64,000 nt of DNA from Typhlomys cinereus (GCA_023101885.1 JALPQD010000089.1:2837087-2901086), one strand, 5' to 3'; shown: positions 45,749-57,547, counted from the first letter of the stretch. Program-made: numbers and translations. Notes: generated from the sequence alone by a model not told the origin.

Positions 45749-45780
45749 TCTCTCTCTCTCTTTCTCACTCTCTCCCCCTT
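45749..45780. repeat. (CT)n microsatellite
   Basis: CT dinucleotide run with minor interruptions, ending in a CCCCC step. Confidence 0.95.
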
Positions 45781-45810
45781 AGCTCTCATACCTCCACAAA
45801 CAGAATTAAA

Positions 45811-45860
45811 TGTAAAAAGCTAGAGAATATATGCAATCCCAGAGTTTTCCAAGGAAGATG
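45811..45860 (+). repeat. ~50-bp dispersed duplication, copy 1
   Basis: Shares 'agagaatatatg' and 'aatcccag' words in order with 48501-48553. Family unknown. Confidence 0.6.
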
Positions 45861-46518
45861 TCTGCTATGCCTAGAGATACATATACTGATATTAGAAAAG
45901 TTAGGTGGCCTGTGGAAGTTGTTAATAGGCTTGATTTATTGTCTTTAATGTTGGACCTTTGAAAGAAATTTTTAGAGTCCATCCTACTGATATTTTTGAG
46001 TTGGGAGCCTGGGTGGTTCATGATATTATTGGTTGAAGAATAGGTCTGGGGAAACACAGATTCAGCCTTCACAGTCTGAAATGTGTGGAGGATGTCTGAT
46101 GAAAGGATGCAGTTGGTCTTGGAAAGTTAACGCCCTGATGGCAGATGTCAAGTGGAGACAGCAGCTGAAGCAGGGAGAGAGAGTTGAATGAGGTTTGTGC
46201 AGAGAATGATAGGCTTCGGACCTTGGAAAACGCTTCCTCTTCCTCGTGGTCTGGATTCATGGCTCTGCTGGTGCTGACATTCAACCTAAGATACAACTTA
46301 CAACCGAGGATTCAGCAAATAAAGCCTAGTGTTGAGATAGATACTCTGAGAGCCACACCACATGATTCCACAGGACCCTCCTTACACGCCTCACAACCAC
46401 CTGGGTCATACAGTAGAGAGCAGCGACATAACCACCCCCTATCAAATAAGACTGTGGCATGGGTTGTTTTTATTTTCAGATTCTTGTGTTTGGGAGTTAT
46501 AGATTGAAACCTGAGCAT

Positions 46519-46900
46519 GTGTAGAGAATTAAGGCAGAGTTTATTAGAGGAGAGAAAGAAAGAACGAAACTCAGGGATATGGATTCCTTGAGGGGCAAGA
46601 GAGCCATTTGATGGGTTGTGCCAAAATGTTGCACTCTTGTGTCCTGAGATTGAAGTGGGAGAGCTGTGTAAAAGGGTGAAGGCAGATTTTATTAGAGGAA
46701 AGAAAGAACAGAGGGGCAAGGGAGCCAGAAAAGAACTCACAGATGCCAGGCCTGGAATCCATGAGCGAAAAGAGAAAGCCCAAAAGGAATTCATGGACTC
46801 CAGACATTGAGTCCGTGAGGGGCTAGAGAAAAGCCAAAGATGGCTGAGAGAGTCAGGGGGTATTTAGAAAGCTAAGCAAGCCCAGGAAAAGTAGCTGTTT
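46519..46900 (+). repeat. LTR-like repeat with internal tandem duplication
   Basis: The words 'aaggcagagtttattagagg' (46531) and 'aaggcagattttattagagg' (46677), then 'gaggggcaagagagcc' (46590) and 'gaggggcaagggagcc' (46711), show a tandem duplication with an offset of about 146 bp shrinking to 121 bp. The text resembles rodent ERV LTR sequence, but the family is not identified. The 160-codon minus frame at 46312-46794 overlaps it and is probably not a gene. Confidence 0.55.
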
Positions 46901-46918
46901 CTTATTTGGTTAGCTCCA

Positions 46919-47995
46919 TTTTTTTTAATTATTTAAAAAATACTTTATTAGCTTCCGTAATCAAACCCATGTAGATAAGACGTTACATATTCAGTATAAT
47001 GTGTTATCCCTACACAAATGGAAAAATATTTAAGTTTAATGTTTCTATACCAATATGTCTGTCAATATTTATACAATGCCAATCCAACACAGTAAACTGG
47101 GATACTTTTATTCAAAGTTGACAGCATAGCTAAAGTCTCCAAAAATTCAAATTATGTATTTATATGTATATATGTATTTATATTTATATATATATTATGC
47201 ATATATGTTATGCATCAATAGCAGCAACAGCTTTTCCAGTTTCTTCGGTCATCTGAAAATTATAGAGACATCCAGCACGCGCCATTAAAAAAAATAAGTA
47301 AAAAACAAAATCCCAGAAAACATCAATGTTCTGTCACTGTTGTGGTACCTGGCACCATTTTCTTTCTTATTAGCTTCTCAATCATCACCTGGAAAGAGAA
47401 CATTCTAGAGTAACATCATTGAAAACAGCTCTGATAAAGCACGGTCACTACTAGGTATCATAAAGCAGGTACAAGGTATTTTACATTCACAGAGGTAGAT
47501 GCAGTACTGTCCTATGTCTATACTACTAGAGATACAATTTAAAAAAAAACAGACATTATTTGAGACCTGATTCTACTTTTCCTGCAGAGTACCTAAAGAA
47601 CGGTATGACACAGCTCTGAGGAGAAAGAAATGCTTCTCTTAGACAGGATTTCCTTTCATTAGTGGCACAGTTCTAAGGATTTCCTTTTTCATGAACATTA
47701 ACTAAAAACCATTATAGAAAACAAAACAAAAACAAACCTTGAAATGGTTAACTCCAGCTTTTGCAAACCTGATTGGAACTTTTGGTCCCTTTCATCTTAT
47801 TTAGTCTGTTCATATTGGAGCCCAACCAGTAGATCCTGTGGCCAACTTCATGGTAGAGTTTATCTGCAATGGAGTTATCTCCATGGGGTAAATTGGCAAG
47901 CTTATCTCTGTGAAAGATTAGAACTGGTTCCTCTAGATTAATGAGCTGTGTTCCTTCAGGATAATCCCAGCAGCAGAGGATGACCTTCAAAGACC
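46919..47995 (-). pseudogene. 3' end of an unidentified transcript: gene 3' end or processed retrocopy
   Basis: Read on the minus strand, 47990-47748 holds an ~80-codon frame with protein-like text (GTQLINLEEPVLIFHRDKLA, then LYHEVGHRIYWLGSNMNRLN). A second frame, offset by one base, continues as KVPIRFAKAGVNHFK before a donor-like CAAG|GTTTGT. After it come about 800 nt of AT-rich, UTR-like sequence and AATAAA at 46949. Two readings are possible. (a) A spliced gene: a donor after ...KSSNQ at 47752, an acceptor TTCCAG at about 47389 and a 21-codon terminal stretch (VMIEKLIRKKMVPGTTTVTE plus one residue) ending at 47323, with matching phase 0. (b) A retrocopy with a frameshift, its poly(A) remnant at 46919-46926. 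I do not recognise the family. The string HEVGH resembles a zinc-protease motif but sits in no recognisable protease context. Confidence 0.35.
46944..46949 (-). terminator. Poly(A) signal AATAAA (minus strand)
   Basis: On the minus strand AATAAA is followed about 18 nt later by an A-run (46919-46926 as T on +). Together they mark either a genuine transcript end or the tail of a processed retrocopy for the segment up to 48.0 kb. Confidence 0.45.
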
Positions 47996-48099
47996 TTGCA
48001 GCATGGCTGCTCTAAAAGTGCCTAAAAATCACTGTGATACAACAGCTCCATATGGATAAGCTTGGGGTTGGCTGGGAGAAGGGAATGGCCTTGTAGTGT

Positions 48100-48212
48100 G
48101 TGGATTAAAGGGCAGGCCCTAGAGCCAGACAGTCTGTTCTAAAGCCCCAGAGAAGATATTTCTTTACCCTCTCTGCTCCTCCACTCTACTATCACCTGTA
48201 AAATAAGGGTTG
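48100..48212 (+). mobile_element. MIR-like SINE fragment
   Basis: Words 'gagccagacagtctgttcta', 'ttaccctctctgctcctcca' and 'cacctgtaaaataagggttg' follow the sense MIR order. Confidence 0.6.
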
Positions 48213-48500
48213 TTAAGCCCCCAAGAAAGGCAGATCCCCATAGACATGCTGAACCGGATGGGTAAGAGTGCAAGAAAAATCTAGAGATGGCCTGCTAAGC
48301 ATGTAGCCCTGTAGTACCTGGGAGAAATACTCACCAGAATCAAGGATTTCTGGAGAAGGATAAAAACAAAAAGAAAAGAAGAAGTAGGTTGAGTCTGTAC
48401 TTTGAGCAGGGAAAATATTTGCATTCTCTCTAATTTGAGTATACACCAAACACCATAGATAGGGGTTAAGACTCTCTTCATCTTTGAAAGGTACTTAAAG

Positions 48501-48553
48501 TATGAAAAGCTGGAGAATATATGAAATCCCAGGCCTTTCCAAGAGAGAAGATG
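48501..48553 (+). repeat. ~50-bp dispersed duplication, copy 2
   Basis: Partner of 45811-45860, with a few substitutions and a short indel. Confidence 0.6.
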
Positions 48554-48559
48554 TTTTTC

Positions 48560-49115
48560 TAAATTCTTTGTTAATAAAGGCCTCAGGCACTAGTGCAAGT
48601 CATGAATAGGAAGATGGGTCAGGCAGAATTTTACTAAGCTAAAAGGATCCCTGGTTTTAAACAAAACAATACATTGCAAATTGTTTAACCTATAAAAAGT
48701 GAAAGTCAAATGGTCTCAGTTACAATTTACAAAATATGCCTTCCCTACTAAGAGCAACTATAATCATTATCCCTCTGGGAAACCAAAAGCAGACTTCACC
48801 TTTGATCCCTTTGCCAATGATTACATATAATTAACATGATTATAGTTGGTTGACCTGATCATTTTTGGCAAGAATATTTTTAATTCTCCCAGATATCTAT
48901 AAGATTTGAAGATTAGTCAGGAAAAGTCTGTACTTTGTTCAGAAATAATGTTCCTGTGTATTTGTCTCAGTAGGAACAATAAAAACGCTTTCAAAAATCC
49001 TTTTCGGTATAGTGTCCAGTTGGAAATCTATTGGTTTTCATGTAAAATTACAATAATAAGGAAGTGCTATAAGGCTGAAACATAATTAAGAGATAGCATG
49101 TATATAATAATAATA
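48560..49115. other. Unassigned AT-rich DNA
   Basis: No element recognised. Confidence 0.5.
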
Positions 49116-49119
49116 TAAT

Positions 49120-49290
49120 AATAGCTGACATTGCAGGGTGTTTCCTGCAAAGTGTTTTCAGATGTTCACTCTTGCATGTCTATCCAACAATCTAGTTCTA
49201 CCCTTATCTCACAGAGGTTAATTTACATACCCAAAGGCACTACTGTTTTTAGTAGTGGAGTCCATATAAAAGGATGGAAGGCAAAGACAG
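49120..49290 (-). mobile_element. MIR-like SINE, antisense
   Basis: Words 'acccttatctcacagaggtt', 'aatttacatacccaaaggca' and 'agtagtggagtcc' follow the antisense MIR core (cccattttacagatgagg...ttgcccaaggtca...). Confidence 0.5.
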
Positions 49291-51255
49291 AGTTGACTGA
49301 TGAGACTGACAAGTAAGTGAATAACTGATGGGAAGAAGGGCAGGCCTCAGATGAAGGAACACTGTAATATACCATGGTATGAGCTTGGGAAAATGTTAGT
49401 GATACACGTGAGATAAGAACCGAGGTTTCTTCTCTCTTGCGCTCTGACCACCTAATGGATGCCAATCATCTAGATAGCATCGAGAGCCTCATTTATGTCA
49501 TCTCACTTCACCCCTGAGGATGGGCTGAGCAAACTGGGGAAATCTACACGAGTCTTTTTGTCGAACCATCCACCTGACTCTTCATTTAGTAAGTCTCCAC
49601 AGAGCAAATGAGACACCACACACTCCGGGTGTTGCTATGGGAATGGGAAGGAAAGAGCTAGTGTTGCCAGCTGAGGCTTCCCGCAATGTTGACTGGAAGA
49701 GGGGACATTTGCACTGGGTTTTGGAGGATGAAGGGGATTTCAGGTGGCGCTCACGGTGGGAGGGGCCTTGCAGAGGGAAGACCTGAAGGTTCCAGAGACT
49801 CACTATTCAAAGTCTGACCTATCGATAAGTAAACAGGGACCCAGCAGAGGCCAATGGGGAGCTGTGGACTTCAAGGCCTGCCCAGAGGCCTACAGAGTTG
49901 ATGACCTGAATGTCGCAGTTCGATGCTGGCGTGGTGTACATGTGACCTTTGGTTCACGCAGCAAGGTTTTGATTCCCTAATGTCATGCGAAGTGCAACCA
50001 CTCGTGGTTTGATGGTCTGCATTAGGCTTCAGTCCACCATGAAGAAGTGAGGAAGAAAGATAGCGACAGATTTTCCTTGAAAGACACATTGGTTAGCATC
50101 CTTGAAGCACTGGAAGGATCAATAACATGCCACCATTCAGTGGGCTTTGCCTGCAGAATAACACATTCCTCTGCCCCCTTTAAGCGTACTCTTCCCTAGT
50201 CCTCCAGGTGTTCTGCTGCAGGGGGCAGGGTAGACACAGGTTGAAATGTCAGGCTGTGGGAGGGAATGTGCCACGTATGGAAGCTTGAAGGGGAGAGTGA
50301 TCAGGACCCATGCAGAGAAAATGATGGATGGGAAGTCGCTGAGACTTTCTGAGCATCCTTGTTATCTGCAAAGCTTCAACCAGGCCTGGCGTTACAGGCC
50401 CCTGGAGTAACTTTCATTCAAGCAGATTGACATTTTTGGACAAGTGATATTTCATTGAAATGGAATTTCGCTGCAAATGGATGCAGTGATAACTCTTAAT
50501 GTGTGTCGCCCTGCTGTCTGATGGGGGCTGTGCTCTGCCCGCCATCTGTTAGCATCTCAGAGCTCCCTGCAGCAAAGGCTGAGAGGTGCTCCCTGACCAG
50601 TGTAGTAGTCTCAAGCCAGTTAGAGTCAGACAGCCAGGGCACTAACCAGGGTCCCCCCCACATGCACCCTAAAACTCAGCTTGCACCTAACAGAATTCCT
50701 ACAGCCCCACTTTGACACTTCTGAGGACACACCATACCCCAAAGCCAATAGCTTACTTCTGAAGCAGTAAAGCAATATGTGATAAGTGAGGAAAGAAAAC
50801 ATATCAGGGCAAGGGACTAGATCCTTTTGGATATGAATTTAAAACAATAAAAAGGGCAGGGAAAAGGAAAACTACTTCATACCTTAATTGGCCTAAACAT
50901 CCTAAATTAAAACTCCCATTTTCTTTAAAGGAATTGAATGTGCAAAAATCACATCTCTCAAGACTTTCCTGAGCTTTTAAGTTACTGCTTCTTTTAAATT
51001 CACACGAATGTGTGCACATACCCATAAATCCCCAGGGCTGCAGAATAATTGCTGCTGAGGTCTGCACAGGGAAATGAGATCCAGCCATCTGCTGCCAAAA
51101 CATGTCCCAGCCAACCCAGTATGTACGCTCCAACAAGCCCTCCCCCCACCCTGAAAGTGAGCTTTTTTCCTAAATAAAAAATAAGGAAATATATCACAGT
51201 GAATATATCCTCCACAGTGCTTCTGATGACTAATTCCTGAAAAGCCAAGAACTTC
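49291..51255. other. Unassigned non-coding DNA
   Basis: No supported exon, SINE or LTR. Frames reach 110 codons (50804-51136, minus) without recognisable domains. A possible decayed MIR lies around 49470-49560. Confidence 0.45.
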
Positions 51256-51263
51256 TATTGGGT

Positions 51264-53432
51264 TTTTTTTTTTTTTTTTTTTTTTTTTGCTTTTTAAAAC
51301 CTTATTTCAACATAACCATGCGTGAGAAGTACACTCATAATTGGTTGACAGAACACAGTTAAAGTTTAACTTATCCTACATAGTCTTGACCAGAAACTTG
51401 GCACATGGTTTACAATTTAAAAACAAAAAATGCAACCTGGCTTATTTTTATCTATTATAAATGTATAAAGAGTCTCCCTCAAATTCTGCTAAAGGAGCAA
51501 GAACCTTAAGAACCTTTGTTTTACCTTGAAAAAGTAATACATTCCAATATAAACATTTGTAAAATTGGTGCAAAACATTGTTGTAATGCTACAATACCAG
51601 TTTTTAAAGTCGAGTAGCTAATGGATGGGGGAAACCTAGGTGTATAAATGTAGAACCGTAAAAGCTATCCAATTTAGTTAATGTGCCACATGGACTATAA
51701 ATGTACACAAACCAAGACTCAAATGATTTCTTTCCTTTAATTTTTTCCAAAGACTTTTTTTCCTAGTTTTACAACCATAATGAGTGATTGTCCCTAATCT
51801 TTTCCTTCCCCTCCTTCCTTCCCCCTTTCCTCTCTCACCCTCCCCTTTCTTCACCAATCCATTCCTCTCCTCCCACCCTCCTGTCTGTCTGCTTCTGTGG
51901 GCTCAGGCCTCTGTGGCAGATTGAGTGCCCTTTCCTTGGTAGGCCCACTGATGAGGGCACTCCCCTTACCTAGACCTAGCCCCTACAGTTCCCAATGCAT
52001 GTAGTTATTTCTCCTGAGTTCCTTACTAGTCTATTGTGCAGATCAGACAATTTCTTAAATCTGAATTAACACTGTCAGCTCACTTCATCTGCTGAGATCA
52101 TTCAGGAAGCCTAGAAAGTTCTCTCATTCATGCAGAGAAGAGAATTTTACTTTCCTAGCTCTTCAATTCAAAAGAAACAGTATATTACAGACAAGGTGTT
52201 CCTTCCACTGTCAACATTCTTAGGATGACAGCAATGAAACCAACCTGGGCTTTAATTTGTGTTAGCTTACAGATATAAAATATCCCCAAAGGTAATGATC
52301 ACATGGCTTTAGGAGTAACTTTAAAAGTGCAAAGTGGCCTTTCTTAGAAGATTAGTGCAGAACATAGATCTAAGAAATCCAATCAATATGACACAGCCCC
52401 ACAGAAATTATACCTCAAAAAATAAATTAGCCCCAAATAAGAAGCAACTCTGAAAAAAAGAGAAACTATAATTTAAGGTATCTTGAAAAACAATGTGAAT
52501 ACAAGTTTGAAAAATAATTAGGAGATACATTTTCATAAGATTATCTCAGATTAAGTGTGTGAAATTTTCTACCATTTCAAGTTTAACACTAGCTACTAAA
52601 CATCGATTTATATATAACATGGACTTTGTTGTTGTTGTTTCTTTATCAAAAGGGAAAAATTCTGCCTTCAGTCTATCGGAGTACTGATTGGGGGGAATTA
52701 GAAAACAAGATGCAAATAGTTCCATACAAATATCACATTTTAGATGGAAGAAATCCCAGCTATACTAGATATTCATTATTAATACACTTTTCATTGAAAC
52801 AATCTTTAAGTACAAATCCATGTCATTAAGACTCAGAGCCTAATATGGGCATCACGACCAAGTCTTTGCTTTCTGAAGAAAGGGCCTCAAGTCCAAATCA
52901 GTTTCAATTAACCACGATGAACTTCATGAGGTTTCATTTCCTTAATATTTCTGTTCCACAACCTTAAGATGAGATTAAAATGTAGAACTATTCTCAGAAG
53001 GCATTTTCCCCCTTTGCTGTTTGAAATACTCCAAAGATCTCTTCCCCAAACCAACTCCCGGTTTCTAATCTTTGCCGAAGATGAGTCTTTGTCAACATCT
53101 TGAAAAGATAACTTCTGTAAATGTGCTCATGGACATTAAAACTAGCTTTAGATTTAAGTTTTAAGACATAAATGTTTACGGCTTGATCTCCACTGACAAT
53201 GATTGCTGGAGCCCAGAATTCAGCATTTCCAAGTTCTCATCTATGCACACATAACAGACACCACTACCACATAACTTATGTCTTAGGAGACTCTTCTTTA
53301 ATCTTTGGTCTCCCGACCAATTGCAAGTTCAACCAACGTTAATTCAATGTCCTCAGATTTTGGCAGTAGAACATGAAAGATAAGGATAAGTATCAGTGCA
53401 TGGGTTAAAAACTTTTTGAAGAATTTCTCTTG
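51264..53432 (-). pseudogene. Processed retrocopy: C-terminal coding tail plus long 3' UTR
   Basis: On the minus strand the segment ends in A25 (T on + at 51264-51288), preceded by AATAAG, a poor variant of the poly(A) signal. At the other end a frame of 44 codons closes at TAA (53298-53300). Its last part, LLPKSEDIELTLVELAIGRE, reads like a genuine protein C-terminus. Between lie about 1.9 kb of AT-rich, UTR-like sequence, interrupted by an L1 3'-end fragment at about 51.75-51.98 kb. 'aagaacttctatt' left of the T tract resembles 'aagaatttctctt' at 53419-53431, possibly a decayed target-site duplication. I could not name the parent gene. The alternative is the true 3' end of a minus-strand gene. 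Confidence 0.4.
51750..51980 (-). mobile_element. L1 3'-end fragment, antisense, inside the retrocopy
   Basis: 'cctagttttacaaccataat', a long C/T-rich run (51805-51885) and 'gctcaggcctctgtggcaga' match the block at 54145-54365. The polypyrimidine run is the antisense of the L1 3' UTR polypurine tract. Confidence 0.6.
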
Positions 53433-53499
53433 TTATGCCCACTATCCTTCTTTCTTTTCTAAAATTTCTAAAATGATACAGTTATTCATTTACCTTAAG

Positions 53500-53602
53500 T
53501 GGGCAAATGTCATGACAATTGTGTAGAGGTCAGAGGACAACGTGCAGGTCATCCAGTTTAGTGCCAAGCACCTTTACCCACTGAGTCATCTTGCCAGTCC
53601 TT
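53500..53602 (-). mobile_element. B3/B2-like SINE fragment, antisense
   Basis: 'gtagaggtcagaggacaacg' (antisense B3 tail words) is followed by 'ctttacccactgagtcatct' plus 'tgccagtcc' (the reversed tRNA-like head). The middle is deleted. Confidence 0.7.
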
Positions 53603-54144
53603 TCTTTCATTTTTACTAGTAATCATTTCTTCTAATGCTCTGTCCTTCATCTATTCAGCAACATATATCTATTTGTCATAACTAGACAAGGAACTGGATG
53701 CTAAGAGTATGTTTCAGACCGCCATGGTCTAGTTCTTATTGCCAATGGATGGAGAAGTTACCTGCTTATTACAGGGCAGGTTGATGACAAGTGGCAGATG
53801 GAGAGAAACACTGGGTCAGTGAGTGGGGGGTAGAGAGGATACCCCTTTATTCAGCATCTACTTTATGCCAGGTGAAGACTTCACGCCATCCTCATGTGGC
53901 CTTACCATTGATCTTGTGCTATTGCTTGTCATAGTCGTTTCTCTTGTGTGCACCCTAATAGCCCCTGAGCCATGTCGCCCATGTGCATCTTCCACGTGCT
54001 TTCAAATTCTGAATTCAAGGTCTCCTCCTGTCAATTTGTGTTGATTAGCTTCCAATGTATTAGCATCATTTTTAGTATCCTAAGGATATTATACCACGTA
54101 TTATTTTTTATTTCCATTCCTGCAGCTTTATAACTTTTTTAATT

Positions 54145-54368
54145 CTTTTTTAGTTTTACAAGTATATTAAATATTTATCCCTGCTTCCCTCCCTTTCCCC
54201 TCCCTCCCGTCCCTTCATCAATTCATCCCATTCCTTTTCATCCCATTCCTTGCCACCCTCCTGCCTGTCTGCTTAGAAGGACCCCAGGGTCCCCTCTGGC
54301 TTGTCTACTCTTGTGGGTTCAGGCCTCTTGTGGTAGACCAAGTTGCCCCTCTTCGGGCCAGATATTTT
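54145..54368 (-). mobile_element. L1 3'-end fragment, antisense
   Basis: 'tagttttacaagtatattaa', a C/T-rich run, 'cttcatcaattcatccc', 'gtcccctctggcttgtctac' and 'gttcaggcctcttgtggtag' are shared with the copies at 18.6 and 51.8 kb and with the sense copy at 37.6 kb. Confidence 0.6.
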
Positions 54369-54925
54369 AAAGCACCCACATAGAAACAAGGTGCTGTGCT
54401 GAAGCATTAGATTTTAGAGCGATAAATAGGAAATGTTTCAGATCCTTCCAGTATGTACACTTCTGAACATATAAGCATCAAATACAAAGCAAGGCATGAA
54501 TGTCATAACACAATGCATTGTGAGCATGCAGTGAATGGTGTGACTGTATTCAGCCAGAAGAATCAATAAACACTGGAAATGATTATTGTTCTAGGCCATA
54601 CAGATTGGTTAGAATGTCAAGAAAAAGAAATATCATTCTATAAGACAGGAAAAAATAGACCTGAAAGAAAGATGAGTGGGGAAAGGACAGAATATGTTCT
54701 GCAATGCTTGGCATACTGTGAATTATATACAAGAGAGTTGTCGGAGGAGTAGGCAGGTATTGAGGGCAGATCTCATGAGCCCTATGTATCAGTCTGAGGA
54801 CTCGGAATGTTTACTCTGATATTCTAATTCCAATGTAGCTACATGACAGACTCTACAATAACTTAGCTGGCAAAAATGTCACATACGGCAGCAAAGAACC
54901 AATTCTTACTTTAAGAACTCCCATT
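54369..54925. other. Unassigned non-coding DNA
   Basis: No element recognised. Confidence 0.5.
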
Positions 54926-54929
54926 TTGG

Positions 54930-55245
54930 AGTCAGGAAGATAGCTCAGTAGGTAAAGTCCTTGCTGTGGAATTACGAGGACCTGAGACTGGATCTCCATA
55001 ATCCCCGCCATACATACACACACACAAGCAAAAAGAGTCAATCAGATGTGGCTACTGCCTTCAATCCTGCCTCTCAGGAGGCAGAGATGGAAGATCTCTG
55101 AAGCAAGTTGGCTGCTAGACTGGCCAGAAGTGATGAGCTCCGGATTAGTATAAAGTTGAGAATAATGGAGTGAGACTCCCAGGGTCAACTTTGGGCCTTC
55201 ACGTGAACACACATACACACATGCACCTTGCTATTTTGGAAATCA
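54930..55245 (+). mobile_element. B3 SINE with AC-rich tail
   Basis: Head 'ggaagatagctcagtaggta', 'acctgagactggatctccat', 'caatcctgcctctcaggagg', 'ctgctagactggccagaagt' and 'caactttgggccttcacgtg', followed by AC repeats. Confidence 0.75.
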
Positions 55246-55289
55246 GCCAGTATTATGCACGGAGTTTGTAATCTGGCATTCTGAAACTT

Positions 55290-55458
55290 ATTTATTTATG
55301 TATCTATTTATTCCTTCATTTTTGTTTCTTTGAGTCCAGGTCTCACGTTGCCCAAGCTGGTCTAAAACTCACCATGTAGTTGTAGATAACCTTGAACTTC
55401 TGACCCAGCTGCCTGCAGCTACCAAGGCATGCATACCTGTGTCTGTGCCCAGCACTCT
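55290..55458 (-). mobile_element. B1-like SINE, antisense
   Basis: 'tttgagtccaggtctcacgt', 'tgcccaagctggtctaaaac', 'accttgaacttctgacccag' and 'ctgtgtctgtgcccagcact' follow the antisense B1 order. Confidence 0.75.
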
Positions 55459-55561
55459 CTAAAATTCAGTATTCATGAGGTAAAAAAGGTCTTAGTCCTT
55501 CAGCTCTCAGTGGCTTATTTCCTCTCTCCTACGTGTGTATGGCCATTGCCATTAACACAGT

Positions 55562-55600
55562 ATTATTTATTTAATTATTTATTTATTTATTTATTTATCT
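55562..55600. repeat. (TTTA)n microsatellite
   Basis: About nine TTTA-type units with one interruption. Confidence 0.92.
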
Positions 55601-56089
55601 TTGAAAGTCCCTCAGAGAAATTCCTCTTGTGATGGAAATGAAGTGTGGTTAATATAATACTGGATTTTATGGGCATATGTGTTGTGAATAATGGTAGTCA
55701 TAAATTTAACAATTCTCAGGAGCCTGGAGTGTAGTCAACTTAGATTTTTCAGAGAAAATATATTGAATTTAAGATCAGGAACAGTGCATAAAGAAAGATT
55801 CATGTTGAGCCTGAGCATCAGATGTGGACTTGGGAAGATAGAGAAGAAGGTTAGCCCTGGCTTTTGAAAGATGATCAATTTGAAAATTGTATCTTTTGTC
55901 TCTGGAGAAGGCAAGAGAAAAGAGAGAGATTAATATAGACCAGTTGCTCAGACTTGCTGAGGTTTTAGTTGTTACATTAGGATATGACACAGTCCATACT
56001 CTTTCCTCATTGGTCAGGTAATTGCTCATGTCTACAGTCACTTTGTGCTCATGGCTGAAGGCGCATAATTCTCTGCAGTGGGACTTTGA

Positions 56090-56205
56090 TCACATTCTAT
56101 AACCCACGTGAACCTCAGTGTTCACATACATATAATGGGTGCAGCTGTCTTTAGGGAGCTTTGGAGAGGATTAAGAGAAAGCACAGAGAAGCTCAGAGGA
56201 GCAGG
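56090..56205 (+). mobile_element. MIR-like SINE fragment
   Basis: 'gtgaacctcagtgttcacat' then 'ataatgggtgcagctgtctt' and 'gaggattaagagaaagcaca' follow the sense MIR core. Confidence 0.5.
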
Positions 56206-57115
56206 ATGGTCGCATACAACTCGAGACAGGTATGAAGCTTAGCAGCTGGGATCATCATAGCACAGTGACATTCACAGCATGTCTGAAAAACACACAGCTA
56301 CCTTTCAGATGTGCACAAGCACTGTTCATCTGAATCATGTCTCGAAATGAATGGATTTCAAAGCTTGGCTCTCCCCTTTCTAAAAGCAGACAGAGAAAAA
56401 CGAGTACAGGTCGTTAGTCTCCTACGTCATCTGCATCATTGGTTTGTGCTTCCATGTCGGGTGCAGATTTAACAACAACCTAAAGACACCACAGATGCTT
56501 TAAACGAAAACAATGAAAAGGTATGAGCACTTTATGAACCGACTATTCACGGCTCAAGATGAGGAGGGCATCCTCTGGACCCTGTCTTTGTGTAGCATCT
56601 TTGCGTGTGCCACTCTACCCATTCTGACAGCACTTGGCATTGTTTACAACTCACAAAGGCTAATCCATTTGCTCCCTTGTCATCAAGTAATACACCTCTG
56701 GGTCTCTAGATGAGATTTCTTTTGGCCTCAGACTTAGTAGTCCTATTCAGTTCGGTCCTAGCTGGTGAGCATTATGTCTCAGGTACTTTACTAAGATCTG
56801 AATATACAAAATTGTTGAATAAGATTGAATGCCTTCCTCCATGTACTTTTAGACTAAATGGAGGAACAGGTAAAGTGAACATACAAAAATATGTCATAAA
56901 TGTCACAATGAATAGGTGCGAGGTATAGAGCAAGATAAAGAAGGGCATGATTAATTCCACGTAAGAGAGAAATATCAGAAAAGGTTTGCTATAAAAGGAA
57001 ACATAGAACCTGACATTTAAGGGAAGAAAAATAATGGGCGCTGCAGATAAAGATAAAAGATTCATGCAGCAGGTAGACTGCTCAGATGATCAAATAGTGA
57101 GTACTTGCCTTGCTT
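56206..57115. other. Unassigned non-coding DNA
   Basis: No exon or named repeat. Antiparallel frames of 66-97 codons around 56513-57065 show no motif. Confidence 0.5.
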
Positions 57116-57119
57116 GCTT

Positions 57120-57250
57120 GCTTCCTTTGAATTTTTGAAATAAGGTCTTACTGTTTAGCTCAGACTGATCTTAAACTTTGCTGTGTAGCTCAGGAAGATG
57201 TCAATCAAAATCCCCCAACCTCCCAAATGCTAAGGTACTTTTAAGCTCAT
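57120..57250 (-). mobile_element. B1-like SINE, antisense
   Basis: 'tttgaaataaggtcttactg', 'cttaaactttgctgtgtagc' and 'ccccaacctcccaaatgcta' follow the antisense B1 order. Diverged. Confidence 0.65.
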
Positions 57251-57547
57251 GGTCTTATGCTAACTCTAGGGGACTCAAATATGTCAAAGTAAGTGCTCCC
57301 GTTTCTTAATTCAGTATAAGAAACAGAATCAGTCACTCCAACACTGGGTCCACCATGCTAACACCCGAAAGAAGTGAACTAGACACAACGCACTGGAGAT
57401 ATTTGGAGGCAGGAGAAATCGGCTTCAGTTCTTCGTGAACACACATAAAGCTTGAAGGAGGAGGAAGCCTTCTAGCTGAATCTGGAAGGAAAGCTGGAAT
57501 CGGAGGGAAGGCATTGCAGAGACGCGATTTCTGTATTCCCATAGATC

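Noticed and set aside
46312..46794. 160-codon minus-strand frame as a gene
   Set aside because: It overlaps the LTR-like tandem repeat and has Ser/Phe/Leu-rich non-descript composition.
47748..47990. Zinc metalloprotease (HEVGH string)
   Set aside because: The five residues alone are weak evidence; there is no third zinc ligand or family context.
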